Assembly (NCBI GenBank): GCA_963555705.1
Contig: OY743190.1
Location: forward strand, 37,120,929-37,184,928
Direction of reading: 5' to 3'
Source of the DNA: Ligustrum vulgare
Lineage: Eukaryota; Streptophyta; Magnoliopsida; Lamiales; Oleaceae
Length of the DNA: 64,000 nt
The notes beneath the pieces were generated by a model. That model was not told where the DNA came from. It worked only from the letters and a program-made list of their open reading frames with translations, and made no database searches. Below, in pieces: positions 49,190 through 60,099 of the stretch (position 1 is its first letter; each line of letters starts with the position of its first letter). Made by a program: the position numbers and the translations under genes.

Positions 49190-51056
49190 GAAATAAATCT
49201 ATGAGGGTATATGCGGAAACCACGCTGGGGCGTTATCGCTGGCTCGGAAAGCCCTCAAACAGGGATATTTTTGGCCGACTATGTGAAAGGATTCTCATGA
49301 CTTTGTCCGCAAGTGCGATAAATGTCAAAGGTATGCAACCATACCACATTAGCCACATCACAAATTGACTGTGGTAACTAGCCCTTGGCCTTTTGCGAAG
49401 TGGAGATTGATATTATTGGTCCTATGCCCAAATGTGCTGGTAACAATTGTGATGTGATCCGGACCCTCGACAATTGGAGTCATAGCAGGCTTGACAGGAA
49501 AATTTAAATATTCAAGCCAAAATAAGAATTCAACAGGTTCGACGAGCTTTGAAGATCAAACAGTGTCGAAAAAGAACCGGAGATTATGCAGAAGGCCTGT
49601 CACGGCCGTAACCAACAAAAGTCACGGCCGTAACCTCCCCTCGGGTTACAATGCAGAAATTCAAGATTTTCAATTTACGGTCGTAACAAAAATATTCACG
49701 GCCGTAACATTCAAAAAAGGGCAACTTTACGGCCGTAAGAAGGTTTGTCACGGCCGTAAGAGACGCAGCGCCAGATTTTCCGGGGATTTTCAATTAATTT
49801 ATTTCCTTTTATTATTTTTGGTTATTTTCCTAGTTTAGAATTTTAGCATAATTAGAATTCTATTTTGAGTAAATTAGATGCTAGGTTATTTTGCTTATTT
49901 ATACGCTTTTCGATTCATTGTAAAAAAGAGACTTTGATGATTAAATAAAACAGAGATTGAATGTTTTTTAATTGTTTAATGTGTGGATTCACATTACAAA
50001 CCCAAACTTATCAAGATTGATTATCTTGTGGCGTTCATCCCGAATTTATCAAATATTCGCGAGAATATTTGTGGCGTTCAAATCAGAGACTTATCAAGGA
50101 GATTGGGCAAATCCTTGTGGTGTTTCGAAAGTCGTGGTTCTTTATTCCTCATCGTCGAGCCATCGCGTCGTGAATATCGGGTCATGATTCATCCGTCCAA
50201 CCACAACCTGAGTTCGGAACTTTCCGGCGTTTCTTCCGCGCTTCGAACCTCGTCAAATTGTTTTGCAATAGTGGCAATTGACTACTTCACCAAGTGGGTC
50301 GAGGTGGAACCTTTGATGAGGATTACCAAGGCCATCACCACCAAGTTCATCTAGAAGAATATTATATGCAGATTTAGAATACCGCACTCGTTGGTTAGTG
50401 ATAATGCAAAACAGTTCAAAAACAGAAGCATTGATGAATTATGCGACGATTTGGGAATTAAGAAATTATTTTCATCTCCACATCATCCGCAAGCTAATGG
50501 GTAGGTTGAAGCCGTGAACAAGACCATAAAAAACACCCTGAAGAGGAAGTTGGAATCCAAAAAAGGTAGATGGGTAGATGAACTCCCACAAGTATTATGG
50601 GCACTTCGAACTACCTCGCACATTGCCACTAGTGAAACGCCTTTCTCTCTAGAGTATGGATCCGAGGCGGTATGTCCGGTTGAAATTGGGGTGCCTTCCC
50701 TTCGTCTAATCCATTATGACGAGGCAGGAAACGGAGAAACACAGAGGACAAACCTGGATTTCCTCCTGTAAAAATGGAGCGACTCTCAAATAGTAATGGC
50801 CATGTACCATGAAAAAATGGCACGCTACTACAACAAAAGGGTAAAAGGTCGGAAATTTAACATTGGGGATTTAGTCGTCAAAAAGGTCCTTCCCTCTATT
50901 CAAGAACCAGGAGTAGGGACTTTAGGTCCTAATTGGGAAGGCCCTTACAAAGTCACCGCTGAGATGGTACCCAGTAAGTACATGATAGAAGACCTGTCTG
51001 GGGTACCTTTGTGTAATCCTTGGAACATGGATTACCTTCGTCGCTATTTCCAATAA
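49190..51056 (+). pseudogene. Tat-like integrase, split by a solo LTR
   Basis: The zinc-binding half is at 49190-49340 (CGNHAGALSLARKAL, then CDKCQRYA). The catalytic core resumes after the inserted LTR at about 50262 with VAIDYFTKWVEVEPL, then LVSDNAKQFKN and a SSPHHPQANG motif, and the C-terminal part runs to a stop at 51056. Internal stops occur near 50352 and 50502. Removing 49450-50255 and one AATTG copy restores the continuity of the region, showing the solo LTR came later. Confidence 0.87.
49450..50255 (+). mobile_element. Solo LTR (806 bp) in the Tat integrase
   Basis: Starts TGATGTGATCC and ends CCTCGTCA, with a perfect 5 bp duplication AATTG (49445-49449, 50256-50260). It contains six to seven copies of CACGGCCGTAAC/G between about 49600 and 49765 and a TATTTATACGC-type promoter area near 49890. 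No internal domain remains, so it arose by LTR-LTR recombination. It resembles 13006-13632. Confidence 0.9.
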
Positions 51057-51519
51057 AATCAAATTCCTCTTCAATGATTACAATGTCTCCATGTAATTTT
51101 AATGAAAATTTGAAGTGAGTTACGTTAAGGATTGCATCAACCACTGATCGGTAAACATGGCGGATGTTAAAAATGCCTAAATTATTTTGTTTATGGGAGA
51201 ATACAACTCCATTATACTTAAACTTTGCTAAACAAGGGACTCTTATAAGCCTGCACTACGATCACTGCGTATTGGTTGAACGTATTGACACGATCAGTAG
51301 GAACTTGTCCGAACTAATAATCGTAAGAAGGAAGAATCGCAGGTGTGACAAAGTATAATTCAAACATGTTCAAGTGTTTGTCAAAATCAGATCTAACTAA
51401 TAAACATAAATTCCTTAAGCTACTTAGATCAGAGGGACTATCTTGGTAACAATGCGTCTAGAAAGTGTTTGCGTTTAGAAGCGTTTGGAAAATTACAACT
51501 GTCGAATTTCGCAAAATGA

Positions 51520-51963
51520 TCAAAACAGCGAGCTAATTAAATCGTTACGTTTACAATTTAAAGCGTCACTGCACTTACATTTTGAAAAATATTTAAGAAA
51601 TATACAATATGCAAAATGGCAAAGAATAAATACAAAGAGGATTATTAAGGAGGGACATCTTCCTGCCAGGTACATCCAAAGGATCATCAAGGAAATCGCC
51701 CTTACCCGCATCTTGAGGTTCGGGGAAGCCCGGTACAGGGCTTCGATGGGGGATATGTCCAAAGTTGGGAAAGCTTCCTTTACGTCTCCCAAAGCCATCC
51801 TGACCCCTATATTCCCAAAGATCCTCTGCATGGCCTCATACTCTGGCGTCTCTTCAAAAGTGTCTTTAAAATTCTGGATCGCCTCGGACACCTTGGCATT
51901 CAAAGCTCCTTCCACTCGTGCTGTAATGGTCAGCTCCAGAACCTCCGTAATCCTGGACTGCAT
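51520..51963 (-). CDS. Antisense ORF between integrase and 3' LTR
   Basis: An intact 147-codon minus-strand frame starting MQSRITEVLELTITARVEGA, predicted largely helical. Its N-terminus abuts the truncated 3' LTR and it points back towards pol. An extra antisense ORF in this place has been described for Grande-type Tat elements. I recognise no domain and do not know a function. It is probably a 3'-shortened or decayed copy; expression is unknown. Confidence 0.5.
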   Translation of the reverse strand: MQSRITEVLELTITARVEGALNAKVSEAIQNFKDTFEETPEYEAMQRIFGNIGVRMALGDVKEAFPTLDISPIEALYRASPNLKMRVRAISLMILWMYLAGRCPSLIILFVFILCHFAYCIFLKYFSKCKCSDALNCKRNDLISSLF

Positions 51964-51973
51964 ATGCCGTTCT

Positions 51974-52214
51974 AACTCTTGACTATATTCTTAACTCTCA
52001 CTCCCTTTTCTCTCTTTTACACACTCATATTTCCCGCACCCAAATTATATTTGCTTAAAATGGGCACTGACTTTAGCATCAGAGTGCAAACTGGGGCCAC
52101 CTCGGCTCCCTTTGCAAATTGATCGTTTGTCACAGTGCGCAGGAGATCCACACGTGAAAGAGGGAGGAACTGAGACGTGTTGGTTCAAGATCCAACCTGA
52201 TTTTGTGGTCAAAA
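51974..52214 (+). repeat. Truncated 3' LTR of the Tat-like element
   Basis: 241 bp, matching only the last 35% of the 5' LTR. The first 442 bp and the polypurine tract are missing, deleted at the junction near 51970. The target duplication GTTCC follows. Confidence 0.87.
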
Positions 52215-52219
52215 GTTCC

Positions 52220-55200
52220 AATTCCATCCACCTCCATACTCCAACCAATAATTTGTGCTAGTGTAACAATTGTGACTTGGATGCAAGTCAAGTTCGACTC
52301 CATACTCCATACATTAACTTTTTTTATGTGTGTTTAATGTATATATTATTTTGTTGATTTATTTCTTTTAAGTTGATAATTCATTATGTTGTTGCTCTCG
52401 AAGTAGCACAACAATACATTAATATTCCAGAAGAATATTAATCATAGAATTGATTATTATTCGTTGTTGCTCCTGAAGTAGCACAATGTTATAATTAATA
52501 TTTTAGAAGAATATTATTTGCTCCCAAAGAGCATAAATTATAATTTTTAATATTCCAGAAAAATATTGATTTATTATTCTTGAATAATCAAAATTTTAGA
52601 ACTATAATTATTCTAGAAGAATATTTATTACAGATATGTCTATTATAAATACATATAAGCTGGTTATATGAGTTTGTAATATCGTTTTAACTATATTAGT
52701 TGATGATAGACATATATCTAGTTTAATATAATTTATTACTTCGTATCAATACTCCAGAAGAATATTGATAATTGAATGAATTTCAAATCAATATCTCAGA
52801 AGAATATTGCGTTATTATTGCATTTCAATATTCCAGAAGAATATTAATCGTAAATTTGTCTATTATAAATAATTTGTTGTTACTTCTGAAGTAGTACAAC
52901 ATTATAATTAATATCCTAGATGATGTTATTTGCTCCTGAAGAGTATGAAATATAAGTGAGAATTGAAATAAGTTCGTTAGCGGAAGAAGACATATATTGT
53001 TCCAGCACGTTAACTTTCATTCTAAAAGGCACTGAAAATTTGTCATTATCTCTTTTTGCTTATATCAATTATGTATGTCTGTACCATTTGTGACGAACAA
53101 GATCAACCTAAAATATTGAAATCAAAATCAGCAAAGATTGGATTACCATGTTCACGGTTTATTTGTAGTATATCTCTTGGTTTATGTTAATCCAATATTC
53201 TTGTAATCCAAGTAATATCCTGTATATATAATATTACTTGCTCGTGAAGAGTAGTTTATTACAATTTTAACATTCCAGAAGAATATTGACTCAATGCTCT
53301 TGAAGAAGTATAATTTATATTTTAAACGAATATGGTGTTGGTGTTCTCGAAAAAACACAACTCACGTTAGATAAATATTCCAGAATATATTTTATCGTCA
53401 TTTGTGTAGAACACAAATATTGTTAGTTCGAAACGTAGAACGAATCATTAATCTTAATATTCCTGAAGAATATTATTTGCTCATGGAGAGCATAATTTGT
53501 CAATATTCCTGAAGAATATTAATTTATTATTCTTGAAGAATTGCAATTTTAGAAATATAATTATTCCAGAAGAATAATTCGTTATTTTGCTCCTAAATAG
53601 CACAATAGATATTAATTATTGTTACAATTGATAGATATTCGAATCAATATTTCAGAAGAATATTGCGTTATTACTACGTTTCAATATTCTAGAAGAATAT
53701 TATTTTATTGCTCATGTGATAAATATTGCATTCTTTTTCTCAAAGAAATTCGAATTTATTAATAATCTAGAAGATTATTATGATGTAGAATAATATATTG
53801 TTGTGATGATTCCTGAAGAATCATAATTTTATCTCATATGAAATATAATAATGGAATATAATTTGCTCCCGAAGAGCCCAATATTATGAGATATGTTATT
53901 AATTTGATATTCTGAAAAAGTATTTTGTTGTTACTCCTAAATAATAACAACTTTATTTTATGATAAATATTCAATTTATTATTTTACTTGTTCACGAACA
54001 ACATAGTTATTTTTCTGCCCAAAGCATAGGTTTGTATTCTATTAACTTTGAATTTTCATAGAAAGTGGTATAATTATTCGATCTTATCATATCGTTTTGA
54101 TTATACCAACTTACAATAAACATTTGTTTGAATGTATGTTTTACATTCAATATTATAGTACAATATTCTAGAAGAATATTGTATCACTATTCTAGAAAAA
54201 GAAACAATCTAAATCAATCTTCTAGAAGAATATTGATCTAAATCAATATTCCAACAGAATATTACACATTAGGAATATCTCATTTGAGTTATTTAATAAA
54301 ATATTTTAGAATAATATTTCATTTTTGCTCTTGAAGAAGCAAAGTCTTATTTCACACTACATATTCAAGTCTAATATGTTTATATGTTGTTACCCCCGAA
54401 GAAGCATAACAATTATAAAATAATATTAATTGTTCTTGAAAGAGTATGATATTACAATATTTCGGAAGAATATTGACATATTGATTTTGAATAAGAAATA
54501 AAAATGTGATTTTCGAAGTAGCATATGTTTCGAAGAATATTTCATTTGAGTTCATGTTTATCCCTGAAGGAAAACATATAACTAATGTCATAAGGACATT
54601 GATTAGTTTGACTACTTGAATAATATATGATTATATAATGTTTAATCATTGAATTATATCTTATATTGAACCAGCAGTTCAATTTCATTTTATTATTTGA
54701 CATGACTAGTTGGACCATCACTGGATTAATAATCATGGGAAATTAAAATGGATATTTAATGAAGAATCAGAAGATACTTCAATCCAACCATATAAGATGT
54801 TTGTTCTTTTTCATGAAATTTCTTGACTGTCATTAGCTAAAATAGGGATTAAATTCCCTATATTTCTGAAAAATAATTAGGGTGATAAATGGGCTACCAT
54901 CATCCTCCACGTTGATCATCTAAATATTATTTGTATTTAATAGATTTGATACATATAGTAGATGATTGCATGTTATTCGAAACTCGAAGTTTGCAAAATT
55001 ATAGCTCAAATTTTAAATTATGAGCAAAATTTTCAGATTATATAATCAAGAATGTGTCTTGATAATGCTAGTAGACATGAATCTCAACATTTTAATAAGT
55101 GTTAGTTGGGATATCGATAAATGGTTTAACATTTTTGCTTGTTAAACGCCACCAATTAATTTAATTGAGGAAAAAAATTTCCCTTTTTGTTTAGGGAATT

Positions 55201-56930
55201 CTATTATGCATCATGCCAACATCATAGTTCTCCCTGTTATAATTGACTTATGGTTAGAGCCTAATTTTTCCATATAATTTTTTAATAGTGCAATTGATCT
55301 ACCACAATGCACTGATATGGAAAATAAAGAATGTTGAGAAAAATGCGTTGTTTGAACATATATCCCAAATGTGTGATATTTTACAACGTCGAAAAAAATG
55401 ATTATCAATTTGATTGGACAATTTTCTCAACATTAGGGGGAAGATTCGTAGCTTAAAATCAAACAAATGTATCATATTATGTTATCTGTATTCTCGCGAT
55501 TGATAATACGAACCAGAAGTTCGATTAAAAATACGAACGAAAAGTTCAAAAGATAACATAATTACAAGATGTATAAGAGATTAATAAAATCTCATGTACT
55601 AGCTATAGATGCTCTATCTTATATTGATGTATGGTACACTTGAAGCGTAGCGATAATTGATTCAAAAAAAGATCCTCAAATAAATAAAAATAGAGCAAAT
55701 GATTATGATGGTCTTATTGAGGAGACATATACTCGTGAGAGAGTATTTATTGACATAATTAATTGTAAATCTCCAGAAGAGATTCAAGTACCTGAAATAT
55801 TGAAAAATTGAGATCTCTATAGTTATGTCTTGTGGGGAAAGAAATCAAATTGAGATGATAATTGTGTCGACACACTTTATACAACACTTATGCAAAAGTA
55901 AATTACGAAGCTAACCGCATCATAATATGGATGATAGCGAGGATAATAAAAGAAAATATGTCGAAGAAAATCGACATAAAAATAGTTGACAAAAGTATGC
56001 ATTCAGGCTAAATTAAACTTATTACAATAACCTGAAGTTTTGAGACCCGAAGTCCAAACACATAAAAGTATAAAGCTAGTAAAATACCTATAGGTATAGT
56101 CGTAATACACGACTTGTTGCGCAACGAATGTTTCAAAGATCTGGCAGAGATACAATATTTTATTTGCCTGAAAATGCATAATAAGTGCCAATAATTATAT
56201 GATTATTAAAAATGTATATAATGAAAAACGATTTACTCTGATTACTAGCTTGCGCTCATTGATGTACCAATGAGTGATATCAAAATGTATGATCATCAAC
56301 TCGGTACGTTAGGAGTATTCTTTGAAGTACCAATGAGTGAGATTAAAAAGGGTAATCAATACCTTGATACTTTGGGATTGCGGTGAAATGATTAGAGAAG
56401 ATTGATTTGAAATATAGGAATCGTTACCTATCTAAAGTTTCACAGCTTAAAATTGCTGGTAGCAATTTGACAATTGCAATATGAAATATATACGATGCCT
56501 GAAGCATACAGTATAATCCTTGAAGGATTAAATATACCTGAAATATACCATTCAAGTTTTTAAGAAACTTGTTTGATCAAAGTATAAAGATACTTTGCGA
56601 TCTAAATATATCATATGCCTTGAATAGATTCAATTTCCAATGGAATGTGATTGATAGTATGAAATTAGATTACATGAAGAATGGTACAAATGACTCTATA
56701 TGACAAAGTGTTGAAATTGAGATGTACCATTATTGTGAATAATATTTGAAAATCATGGCAATAGATTTTCAAATTCAAATTCATGGATAATTCACCTGAA
56801 GTGAATAAGTTAATTGTTCATTGAAGTGAATAAGTCACTTCCAAATTTTAGAACTGCATTAAATGCATTGATAATATTGATTATAGAACATGGCTCGATG
56901 CAGCATGTTCAAAGGATAGTAAGTTTTTTT
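52220..56930 (+). mobile_element. 3' portion of the old Copia element, heavily degenerate
   Basis: The downstream half of the element begun at 43080. About 52400-54550 is AT-rich with irregular TTCCAGAAGAATATT-like words. From about 55000 integrase remnants can be read in broken frames, for example CLDNAS near 55044-55061 (family RLDNAGEF). The sequence CAACATTAGGGGGAAGA near 55427-55445 matches the end of an integrase-RT linker region. Later parts have no clear RT. Confidence 0.6.
52400..54300. repeat. Irregular array of TTCnnGAA (heat-shock-element-like) words
   Basis: At least a dozen matches to TTCnnGAA, usually inside AATATTCCAGAAGAATATT (for example near 52421, 52555, 52609, 52829, 53271, 53459, 53510, 53563, 53688, 54169 and 54217). 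Spacing is irregular (about 20-400 bases), unlike a tandem satellite. The word is nearly palindromic. Confidence 0.75.
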
Positions 56931-57498
56931 TTTCCTCCATTGTTTTCCCCTCAAAAATCAAAAGTTGTGGCCCCCATTAATTAGCAATTCTGATTTTTTT
57001 TGTTTCACACCATTTTTATGCCTAAAAATTCTGCTTAGATAGAAAAAGCGTGTAGAGGAAGATATACCTCGGCCCATGTGGTCAGTAACAAGGACGAGGC
57101 TATTGTTATGCATTTCATTTCAATCTTATTATTATTATTATAAAGAAGAAAGAAGAATAGTTGGAAGAGAAATCCCTTCATGATTTCCCGCCTAGCTGCC
57201 AAAAAGTTTCGATCAGTCCAAGAAAATTCTGCTCTAACAGCAAACAGTGGACCCACATATTTCCAAATTCAAAATCACCCAAAACTTCTCATCGTCTCTC
57301 TCTCTCTCTTGAAGCCGGTCGTCGTTCCGCACCCAACGGCATCTTGGTAACGATCTTGTGCTTTTTCTTTCAACTCAGATAGTGGGCTTTGCTTCCTATT
57401 ACTAGATTCAGCTTCTCTTCAAGGTATCTTCACCAGTAGAAGGAGTTCTCGGACTTGAAATTCGGTCTACAATTCACCGACTTTCGATTGAGCTCTTT
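56931..57498 (+). other. Possible 5' region of a transcribed unit
   Basis: Includes a CT microsatellite (57293-57313) and intron-like sequence, with no convincing ORF. CT-rich plus downstream AG-rich sequence resembles a plant leader. A foldback cluster is inserted at its end. Confidence 0.25.
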
Positions 57499-58267
57499 TG
57501 TAACGACCCGGATCCCTCGCTGGGGCCTTCTCCGAGCCGTACTCGTGGTCTTTCCACTCCCCCTTGCTCCCTCGCTGAGGCCTTCTCCAGAAGTGTATTT
57601 TTGCCTTCCGCAGGATTCGAACCTTGATGGTAGCAGGATCCCATGAATCTTTGTACTTAACCCCTAAGTGCAAGGTTCGAATCCTGCGGAAGGCAAAAAT
57701 CCACTTCTGGAGAAGGCCCCAGCGAGGGAGCCAGGGGGGAGTGGAAAGACCACGAGTACGGCTCGGAGAAGGCCCCAGCGAGGGAGCCGGGTCGTTACAA
57801 AAAAAGCAGGATTCTAAGAATCATTGTACTAAACCCCTAGGTACATGGTTCGAATCCTGCGGGAGGCAAAAATCCACTTCTGGAGAAGGCCCCAGCGAGG
57901 GAGCCAGGGGGAGTGGAAAGACCATGAGTAGACGGCCGGTAGCCCTTGAGGACCGGGTACGTTACAAAAAAAAGGCGCCTTTTTTGTAACGACCCGGCTC
58001 CCTCGCTGGGGCCTTCTCCGAGCCGTACTCATGGTCTTTCCACTCCTCCCTGGCTCCCTCGCTGGGGCCTTCTCCAGAAGTGGATTTTTGCCTCCCGCAG
58101 GATTCGTACCACGTACCTAGGTACTAAACCCCTAGGTACGTGGTACGAATCCTGCGGGAGGCAAAAATCCACTTCTGGAGAAGGCCCCAGCGAGGGAGCC
58201 AGGGAGGAGTGGAAAGACGATGAGTACGGCTCGGAGAAGGCCCCAGCGAGGGAGCCGGGTCGTTACA
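57499..58267. mobile_element. Cluster of foldback palindromes with tRNA B-box-like cores
   Basis: Two nearly perfect palindromes (57499-57799 and 57985-58267) begin TGTAACGACCCGG and end CCGGGTCGTTACA. Between them is a half-element (57800-57968) whose end (GAGTAGACGGCCGGTAGCCC) matches the foldback at 10781. TCTTTT lies beside both outer ends, a possible duplication. Each hairpin tip holds GGTTCGAATCC-like words (57613-57623 minus, 57674-57684 plus, 57847-57857 plus, 58100-58110 minus, 58142-58152 plus). Confidence 0.82.
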
Positions 58268-58667
58268 TCTTTTCTCTCACAGCTTCCAATGAGCATTTTC
58301 TTTACACCGTGAATGTGGATTTTGCTGCGTAGAGGAGGAATTCGTTTCCGGTGTAATAAATGTATGCATTGCTAATTCTCTATGATTATAACTGAGAACA
58401 AAGTTTTTTCATTTTTTAAATTACTGTTCAAAGAAGTTCAGTTTTCTGATAGATTATTCTCGGAGATATAAATATTGAGGTTAATGAGCAAGGTAATTAT
58501 TTTGCCATTTTCACTCTGTACAGTATTTTGTTTCGGTTTGAAAATGGGAATTCAAAGATTTAATCAAAATATATATAAGAGGTGCTAACGATTTGGCGGA
58601 AAAAAAATGATTATGTTATTCAGTATTATATTTCTTTAGTTTTTATGCACAAAGGAGTTGAAAAACG

Positions 58668-58871
58668 ATGTCTGAAGGTGGATTGTTCTCAACTTATTCG
58701 CTCTGCAATTCTGCAGCTGGAGTTCTAGGTACCTTCTTCACCCTATCTCTAGCTTCTGTGGTGGGAATGGGATGGGTTTCTGGTTTACTATCATCTGAAT
58801 TCTTGCTCTACAGTAATGATCTCCATTTGGGATTCTTGAAGTTTCTGTCTCTTTTTCTTCCCTATTTTTGA
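58668..58871 (+). other. Short unassigned ORF
   Basis: 67 codons starting MSEGGLFSTYSLCNSAAGVL, hydrophobic in the middle. A splice donor-like GGTACC lies early in the frame. It could be a captured first exon, like the gene fragments downstream, but I recognise no family. Confidence 0.25.
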
Positions 58872-59026
58872 TTTATGCTTAATTAATGCGTTGTTTGATT
58901 TGTACATAATTACTTAATTTTCTACTAAAGTTTGGAAAAAATGGTATTGTACAATTCAATAACATGCTTTTAAAGTCAATTCTACTTCAAAATAAGTTTA
59001 AATAAATCATGATATTTTACCTATAT

Positions 59027-59028
<2 letters not shown>

Positions 59029-59066
<38 letters not shown>
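59029..59066. repeat. AT microsatellite
   Basis: A pure (AT)n run of about 38 bases. Confidence 0.9.
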
Positions 59067-59069
<3 letters not shown>

Positions 59070-59599
59070 CGTGCTTCATCTTTTTTGCTTCAATGGTGTA
59101 GGCAATGACTATATAGAATTAATTGCTTGGGGCTGCTGGGAGCAAACTATTTGTAGATTCCAGTTAATGCTCCATGATTTATGAGTTGTTGGCTTTTGAG
59201 CTACATGGACCAAGAAAAACCCAAACCAAAGATGCTTTATGAAGTTTGGAGATGAAACAATGTGAGTAATTTCTTTTTGTTTCTTGATTGTGAAATTATT
59301 GTGTTTAATCATTAGAGAAATTGTTTCTTCATTGTGAAATTATTGTGTTTAATCATTGGAGAAAAAAAAGGTTAATATTGATTCTTGATTTTCTTCTTTT
59401 GATGTCAACCAATTTGGAATGCCGGTCCTGTGCTTGAGGCCGGTGGGGTTTTTGCCTATGAAAGTAAGAGTGGAATGATTCCTTAAAGCTAAACCTTATT
59501 TTTTTTGTTTCCATCTACCTTCTCGATCTCTATGTGCACTTGCGGTGTTTGTGTTTTTGTATGTGAGGAAATTGATTTCTATTTTTGTATGTGAGGAAC

Positions 59600-60090
59600 A
59601 TGGTTCTTGAGCTGAATGCATCATATGATGAATTGGTGAGACAACAAATCCAGGACTTCGCAAGCACTCAAAGCATCTCTTTTGGTGCAAAGCCTACTGT
59701 AAAATTAATCCTACCGGATGAGGCAGATTCCACGACTAAGGATGAGTGACAAAAAAAAATGAATATTTTGCAATCAACACATATGGCTTCTTAGCAGATT
59801 TCGGAAGAAGCAGTGTATTTGTGCACTGGAAATGCTTTGCCTAAAGGTATTGAACAGATTTCTTATTGGCTTCTAAACGAGCCCTTTTGCCACTAGCTGT
59901 AAAAGAATTTCGGAAATCAAGACTAGGAAAGGATTACCTTTGGTGGACATTGTAAGATAAGTAACCATGTTTGTTTTCAGGATCAAGATGCCTCCACAAG
60001 TTTGGATTCAGTTGATTAATAAGTTGGCTTATATCGAATACATGTTGAATTTTTGCTTGCAATTGATGCAGTTATAGCAGCTCTAGAGTG
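59600..60090 (+). pseudogene. Replication factor C small-subunit (RFC3/RFC5-like) fragment
   Basis: The first block (59600-59749) reads VLELNASYDE then RQQIQDFASTQSISFGAK and the Walker B region LPDEADSTTKDE, ending in TGA. The second block (about 59762-60075) reads NILQSTHMAS, then EEAVYLCTGNALPKGIEQ, ISYWLLNEPF and, after a shift, RISEIKTRKGLPLVDIVR and MFVFRIKMPPQVWIQLI. These match the clamp-loader small subunit, but about 75 residues between the blocks are deleted and at least five stops occur. No intron is seen within the second block, so that part may derive from a spliced transcript. The real protein loads PCNA on DNA; this copy cannot. Confidence 0.85.
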
Positions 60091-60099
60091 ATGGACAGT

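Larger units (their letters stand above)
43272..52214 (+). mobile_element. Tat-like Ty3/Gypsy retrotransposon, 8.9 kb, degenerate
   Basis: The left LTR is 43272-43954 (TGTTGA...TCAACA). The right LTR is truncated at its 5' side (51974-52214, ending TCAAAA). GTTCC is duplicated at 43267-43271 and 52215-52219. The primer site is TGGCGCCGTCTGTGGGAA at 43958. The order gag, protease, RT, RNase H, second RNase H, integrase, then an antisense ORF fits the Tat clade. Frameshifts and stops break gag, RT and integrase, and a solo LTR (49450-50255) interrupts integrase. Confidence 0.92.

Noticed and set aside
51485..51982. 165-codon plus-strand ORF
   Set aside because: Shadow of the better antisense frame (51520-51963), and it runs into LTR sequence.
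52400..54300. CRISPR-like repeat array
   Set aside because: The repeat words are spaced irregularly, vary in sequence and lie in a plant retrotransposon. CRISPR arrays are prokaryotic and regular.
57613..58152. tRNA genes at the GGTTCGAATCC words
   Set aside because: Only the T-arm-like word is present. There is no acceptor stem, anticodon arm or complete cloverleaf, and the words sit at palindrome tips.
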